Positions 58,417 through 64,000 of a stretch of 64,000 nucleotides of DNA are shown in pieces. The stretch spans positions 140,384 to 204,383 of the forward strand of contig QANZ01010145.1 of the NCBI GenBank assembly GCA_003254925.1, written 5' to 3'. The translations under genes and the position numbers were made by a program. Source of the DNA: Chamaecrista fasciculata (taxonomy: Eukaryota; Streptophyta; Magnoliopsida; Fabales; Fabaceae). Below the pieces are notes generated by a model. It was not told the origin of the DNA. It searched no databases and saw only the letters and a list, made by a program, of their open reading frames with translations. Every line of letters begins with the position of its first letter. Within the stretch, counting starts at the first letter, position 1.

Positions 58417-61400
58417 TCAGCGTGGCTTGCTAAGAAGCTGGTCACCGTGATCAGTTGGTGGACGGAAAGGAAAGTGTGCAAAATGGATCTTCAAGTTTGG
58501 TGACTCTCGTTTTTTATCATCAAGCTTGTAGCCTGCCGGAAATAAAACATTTACTCTTGAAACACAACAACTGTACAATTCTATAAACATCATAAATTCA
58601 TATTAATATGTGAACCAAAAGCAATAAACATCTTCCATCGGATATGGATCCTCAAAAGTCTGAATAGGAATTTTATATTATGAAGTTGGAGGGAGATCAA
58701 ACTAAGCAGAGGAAGCGGACTGGACACACTCAACTAGGTCCCCATTAGATCTTACCGGCACTTTTTTCTGTCTAGAGAATTCAAAATCATTTTGAAGACT
58801 CAATTATACTTATATAACATGCAAAAGAGTTGTTCCTGTGGGACTCAGACTTCCATCGTGTAATTTTTATTATCTTTCCAACCATGTCAGAGATAATTAT
58901 GATTAAAGATATGTTGAATTTATAGACCTCAAATTACAATTATATGCAAAGACAGCTTACCTTGCAGAGCTTCCATGGCAGTGAGAGCACATTTGGAGTC
59001 AATAAACTCCACAAAGCACAAGACGATAGCCTTACCTCCGCTCTGCAGAAAGCTTGTTCATCATAAAAACAACTAATCCATAACACAGAGATAAAGCATA
59101 TAATTATAAATTAATTCTCTGGACTAAAATAAAATCCACTATAGTGCATAATTGCATTACTAGAAAAACATTGTGATAGGTGTAGAAGCTATAGTTTATT
59201 GCTCAAATAACACCTAATGATCTTGACGTTCTTTTGGGTTTGCACAAGATTTGAATTACAATACTGAAGATTGTGAACTGAACAAAAACAAAGAAAATTG
59301 TATTGCCAAAATGTAAACCAGCATTCCTCTTAATCCCTGTAAATATGCATCTTTTTTCTTTTTTCCACCACGTGTAAAATTAGAATACACACAATTTCAA
59401 CAACATTTGATGTATATATAACTCAGCACAAAATTTTCAGTGAGATCACACTATCCAAGCAAAATGACAGGCAATGCAGCTTATTAAGTATAAAGACAAC
59501 CACAAAGACAGACCGGCGAAGAACCACTGCAAAGGTTTCTATCCTACAATATGTTCTTCTGAAAATAATTCAACAGAGAGTTCTTCGGTAAGAATCTTAC
59601 ATGTCGAGGCTCCTTGTGCACAACCCTGATATCCTTATAGCCAACAAAGGGACGGAAAAGATCTTTAGAAAGAAGTTAAGGCTTCAAATTGACAGGAAAA
59701 TGAAAAAAAAAATGCATGATGATTGATTCATCAGGCTCTTACACTATCATTTCCATAAATTTTAGAGGCACTCGATTTTTCTAGGAACACTTTTAGCTTA
59801 ATTATATCCACTAAAAACCCAATTTATGTGCAATTCAGGCCTATCCATTCAAGAATAGAGATGCAAAGACATACATGCACAAACATATGCAGCAAAGGAT
59901 ACGGCCAACTTCCCTTCTAGTACAGTCGTTTGGAAGTCCACCCACAAACAAAATGTTTGATTCCTCAGCTGAAACTGGGATACCATCATGATTGCTTTTA
60001 AATATTGGTCTGTCGTTATTTATATCAGATGCCTCTGGATTATTGCCTGGTGGAACAACTCGCATTTGACTCATTATATCAGGATCTTCAAAAGATGGAT
60101 AATCTTTTTTGTTAGCCCCAGTTGTGACAGTATTAATATAAGGATCAGAATGAACTCTGATGCCCAAAATATCATCATCATATGCTCCACTACGCGGCAA
60201 GTTTATCTGCAGATGTTCCAAGAGAAGAAGTTATATCCTACATTAATTACATATTAACTCAAAAGTCATTAAATTTTACATCTTTCTGCAGGTAATCTGA
60301 TCCAACACCCTGCAAATCAGTCGATCTTAATAAATGAGGAGAAGCCAATGATGGTGCTTCAGATGGCAGGCAATCAGCAAATCTAGTCCTTGGAATGCTA
60401 GCTGGCACAATGAAGGAAAACAGTAAAAAAAATTCAGTATTAGCATTTTTTCGTAAAACAAGGAACAGAATGACAAGGATTCTGCATGTCGTAAGATCAC
60501 AATGTCCAATGAATTAAAGTAATATTAGTCTTCGGTATGTTAGGAGACAAATCGATACATAGTACTTGCAAACAGTGAAACTAGAAAAAGAGAGAGAGAA
60601 GCCAATGTGCAGTGTTTTAGCTTTGAGGGTGGGCCATTGACATACTGCATTGATAGTTTAAACTTTAATGTCAATTGGCTGTCAGATCGAGGGGTCAGTA
60701 ATAAATTGCTGTATTTTTTCATTGTTCTTTTACGCGGTAATCAATTTTCGCTAACATAAGAACCTCTAGCTTACCCCAAACTGATCCCATTTTCAAGGCA
60801 GGATTTTAAGTGCTGAACGTTTGTTGCCTGTTTTGATAAGTTTTGACATCAGTAAATCAGATAAAAGAACCACATTTTTTGCATGCTTTGCTTCAGATAC
60901 GAGTAACCAATATGCTTAAATTGAAAGAACATTCAACTGGTAAGAAAGAAAGCAGCTGTTTGGGTTGTTAGTTTATCAAGCAGAATTTCCAAGATTTATC
61001 AATGTACAATTCAAATTCATACATCTGTAGGATCCTAAAAGTAAAGCTTTCTTCACACGTTGAAGAATGAGAATTTTCCATATACACACTAGAAATATTA
61101 GTATCAGACAAAACATTTCACCATTTAAGTAAAAGCATCACTTTAGGCGCTGAGGCAAGGAGCTATTCCCGCACCCTCTTGGGCAGCACCTTTCGCACTT
61201 TTTCCTCGTAAAGGCAAGCGCGCCTTTGGAGCCTCAGTAAAATTTGCACAGAAAAGAGAAAAAAAGCTCAGTACAAACCAAACAGAAACCTAATGCTTTA
61301 AAATAAGAAGCCCAGCCCAATAGTTTAATAAGTAATAGATATTAATTAGGTTATTAGTTATTTATGGTTTTGTTAGTCTAATAGTTTAGTTTTACACTTC

Positions 61401-62486
61401 AAGGGAAAATTTAGATTGTAAATTTGATTGTTTAACACACGGCTTTACACTTTGACAAATGATTCTAATGGCTCAGTGACTTTGATTATTATAGTGACTT
61501 ATGACTTGATCAATGATTATTATGTTAGAATAGTTAATTTAGATGTCAAATGTTGTTACAAACTTACATTTCCTTATTTTTGTTTGTATCCCATATTTCT
61601 AGCATTTTTTCCAATCTATCATAGCGTTTGTCGTATCTCTCATGAACATGGATCAACGACGTGAATGTGTTGTTGTTGTATTATAGCATTTTACCACACT
61701 CAAGCATGCGCCTTATTAGGGCCTCTGACTTAGGGCGTTCCGTGGATCTGGAGCCTTTTAGGAATTGATATTTCCATAACTATCTACCATGTTGTTTATA
61801 TAAAAAGAGTGCCAGAGTATAACTCTACAACTTGGTCACAATATGAAAAAATCACATAACCAGAAACCCCTGAAGTGTTGTTGAAACTCGTAGAAATTGA
61901 CCTAACTAACAAGTGTACTCCAAGAAAGGCTGCACCATTCCACATAGAACGGAGATTTAGGGTAATTATCAAGCTTCCGGAAACTGAAAGTGATTAGGGG
62001 CCTTTAATGTGAAGTGTAAAATCTTTTACCTACCGTATATAATTTCCTCTATAAGAAGCACATAAACACACAAGACACAACTATTGTCACATAAACATTC
62101 TAACAATGTTAAGCACCAAAGTCAATGATTTCCAATAAAGAAAGGCTATAATAGATCATCACAACCTAGTCCACCATCGTTAGCCTCATAGTTTTACTCT
62201 TCTTCAAGTTTGTTATTGTTATTTTATTTACTTGATGCCTCTCCCTCACTAGCCCTGTCATTAATTACGATATGGTTACTATTCATCTCTTCCTCCTTGA
62301 TTTTCCATTTTAGGTCTTGCACAATGTGAAAAGGCCAACTTTGTGAGTGATTGTAATCGAAAAAACACCGTATAGTAAAGTGTAAGACCAATAATTTCAG
62401 AATGTAGGAGTTATGGGTTAGGTAGAAGCAGAAGATTGAGTACCTCTGTCTGTGGGAGTAGTGTATCTGTGGTAGGGATCCGCCAT
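58417..62486 (-). CDS. RRM RNA-binding protein (NSR / At2g42240-like), 242 aa, 6 exons
   Basis: Coding exons are 62444-62486, 60280-60401, 59903-60206, 59601-59662, 58961-59042 and 58417-58532, totalling 729 nt with consistent phases. The N-terminus MADPYHRYTTPTDR is followed by about 120 residues of low-complexity linker. The RRM spans about residues 138-225: RNP2 ILFVGGL (140-146), NDCTRREVGHLFRPFVGYKD, degenerate RNP1 KAIVLCFVEF (181-190), then CALTAMEALQGYKLD and LKIHFAHFP. The single C-terminal RRM and CTRREV...FRPFVGY signature match plant nuclear-speckle RNA-binding (NSR) and U1A-like proteins. It probably acts in nuclear pre-mRNA processing. Intron 1 is long (60402-62443). The start ATG lies in context CGTCCATGGCGG. 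Confidence 0.88.
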
Positions 62487-62837
62487 GGACGATAGATAGA
62501 TAGTCACAGCCGCTTCTCTTCTCTGTGTTGCTGGCTCCCTTTAATGCGTCTGCTTAAATTCTGATTGCCTTCTGCTCTGTCCTTCTACTTCCTCCGTGAC
62601 GTTCCTCGCACGGGGATACAAAAATTGTTTCAACTTTCAACTTTCAAGGGACGATTTCAATTTCATCTTAGGTCGTATGAGTTTTTATTAAAATAATAAA
62701 ATATACAGTTTATTTATATAAAAAATGTCTGTATAATTTATTTTTAAAATCTATTATTTAGTTAATCATTGATTTTCATGTTTTAAAATACATAAATAGT
62801 ACATTTTTAGTTTAATGTATCTTAAATTTATAGAAAT

Positions 62838-63515
62838 GGTAAAAAACCTCAAATGGCTCCCAAACATATGTAATAAATTTCAAATTGATCTTAAAAGTTT
62901 TATTTATTTCAAATTGATTTTACATATTTTCATAATTTCTCAAATTTGTTCCAAACTAATTATATCTCTCTCGTTTTAAATTCAAATGCGATAAACTCAA
63001 AACTATAGAGTTGTTTTTGGCGAGTACTTTTTCTATTTAGTTGGAGTCATCGACAAATAAGATCAAATCAACCAACAAGTGTTTGGTGTAGTGGTTGGCG
63101 AGCTACACCCTAGGTAAGAGGACCCAGGTTCAATCCCTAGAGTCGACATTGTTGGGAGGGCACGACCGTTTCGTCTTTGTAGCCCGAATGGGATTAGTCT
63201 TCGCTTATACCGTTACACGGATAGATGGGGGAAACCCATAACATTACCTAAAAAAAAAGATCAAATCAAATCTCGAAAGTAGATCTATTGTTTTATAGTC
63301 AAACAAGTAAAACTAGTTATATCTCTCTCATTTTATATTTGAATGTGACGAATTTGAAAATATGTGTTAACTCTTGAAGAGTTTTTTCTCTATCTTGGGA
63401 AAATCATTAGCAAATGAAGTCAAATCGTGTTACGAAAATATGTTTGAGACTAATTTAAAAAATAATAGAAATATGTATGACCAATTTGAAAGAAAACCAA
63501 TTTGAATTTTTTACC
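62838..63515. mobile_element. Non-autonomous MULE-like element with a SINE inside, 678 bp
   Basis: A perfect 10-bp target duplication, TTATAGAAAT, lies at 62828-62837 and 63516-63525. The left end GGTAAAAAACCTCAAATGG matches the reverse of the right end GGTAAAAAATTCAAATTGG. Interior blocks (ATCTCTCTCGTTTTAAATTC and TTAGTTGGAGTCATC) are shared with the element at 8234-8771. A SINE at 63072-63256 interrupts it. No coding capacity. Confidence 0.85.
63072..63256 (+). repeat. tRNA-derived SINE (family A), about 185 bp
   Basis: It has an A-box-like TGTAGTGGTTGGCG and a perfect B-box, GGTTCAATCCC, then the body GTCGACATTGTTGGGAGGGC and a terminal A-run. A perfect 13-bp target duplication, AAGATCAAATCAA, lies at 63059-63071 and 63257-63269. 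It is the intact relative of the fragment at 6472-6627. Confidence 0.92.
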
Positions 63516-63589
63516 TTATAGAAATAAAATAATAGGTAACTAAAAGTTGATCCCCATCTAGTTTTTCTAATTTGTTTATTTTTAAATTT

Positions 63590-64000
63590 ATTATAGGCCA
63601 AAGTGCACTTTTGGTCCCATAACTTTTGCTAAAGTTTCAATTTAGTCCTATAACTTTTTTTGTTGCACTTTTGGTCCATATCTTTTGCTAAAATTGCAGA
63701 TTTGGTCCCGTATTGCATTTTTGGTCCCATATCTTGGGGTCATTTGCAGAAATGGTCCTATATTTCTTGGTCAGGTTGCAGAATTAGTCCTATATCTTTG
63801 GATTAGGTGCGAAATTGATCTAATATCTTCTTATCAGATGGGACTGGTGGTGAAACTTTTTGCAAATATATGGGACCAATTCTGCAATTTGATCAAGAGA
63901 TATGGGACCAAAAGTGACACGGGACCAAATCTGCAACTTTTTACAAAGATATAAGACCAAAAGTGCAACAAAAAAATTTATGGAACCAAATTGAAACCTA
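63590..64000. repeat. Fold-back TIR repeat, cut by the window end
   Basis: The left half contains CACTTTTGGTCCCATAACTT and GTTTCAATTTAGTCC, and the right half their reverse complements (GGGACCAAAAGTG; GGAACCAAATTGAAAC). Tandem variants of TTTGGTCCCATATCTT occur throughout. A small open frame at 63685-63954 runs through it and is not a gene. The right end is outside the window. Confidence 0.75.

Noticed and set aside
61141..61230. GC-rich GGCGC/GCGCC patch in RRM intron 1
   Set aside because: Looks like an old repeat fragment; no boundaries, target duplication or coding frame found.

Overview
This is a nuclear DNA window from a dicot plant. The evidence is AT-rich intergenic DNA, GT-AG multi-exon genes with plant-type proteins (NIPA Mg transporter, DUF3511, USP-domain receptor-like cytoplasmic kinase, ALP1/HARBI-like protein), a canonical MIR156 hairpin, tRNA-derived SINEs, MULE-type TIR elements and two Ty1/copia retrotransposons. 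The species cannot be named from the sequence.

Layout: 0.99-5.9 kb, NIPA9-like magnesium transporter (minus, 9 exons, first intron GC-AG). 6-9.6 kb, intergenic with a SINE fragment and a 538-bp MULE-like element. 9.6-9.95 kb, DUF3511 protein (minus). 11.5-15.1 kb, eIF4A (minus, 4 coding exons plus a leader intron). 15.1-20.6 kb, intergenic with one SINE. 20.65-25.56 kb, a young, nearly complete Copia element (minus) with 235-bp LTRs and a GTTTC target duplication. 27.67-28.03 kb, MIR156 (plus) with a TATA box. 29.4-30.1 kb, short local repeats. 31.2-35.7 kb, a scrambled Tnt1-like Copia containing a 515-bp near-perfect palindrome of LTR+gag. 36.6-40.0 kb, a METTL2/6-type tRNA m3C methyltransferase (minus, 11 exons). 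41.7-43.2 kb, a 1.5-kb MULE-type element. 43.4-44.0 kb, a proline-rich GPI-type wall protein (minus). 46.0-49.3 kb, USP + kinase RLCK (minus, 8 exons). 54.7-56.3 kb, an intronless ALP1/HARBI-like domesticated transposase (plus). 58.4-62.5 kb, an RRM protein (minus, 6 exons). 62.8-63.5 kb, a MULE-like element with a SINE nested in it. 63.6 kb to the end, a fold-back repeat cut by the window edge.

The ordinary genes are not a pathway. From memory of Arabidopsis gene order, NIPA9, DUF3511, MIR156, a proline-rich protein, a USP kinase and an ALP1-like gene correspond to At5g11960, At5g11970, At5g11977 (MIR156e), At5g11990, At5g12000 and At5g12010. The window therefore looks like an expanded copy of that conserved block, with eIF4A, the methyltransferase and transposons interspersed. 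All exon coordinates were derived by hand from splice signals, reading-frame continuity and remembered family alignments; no search was run.
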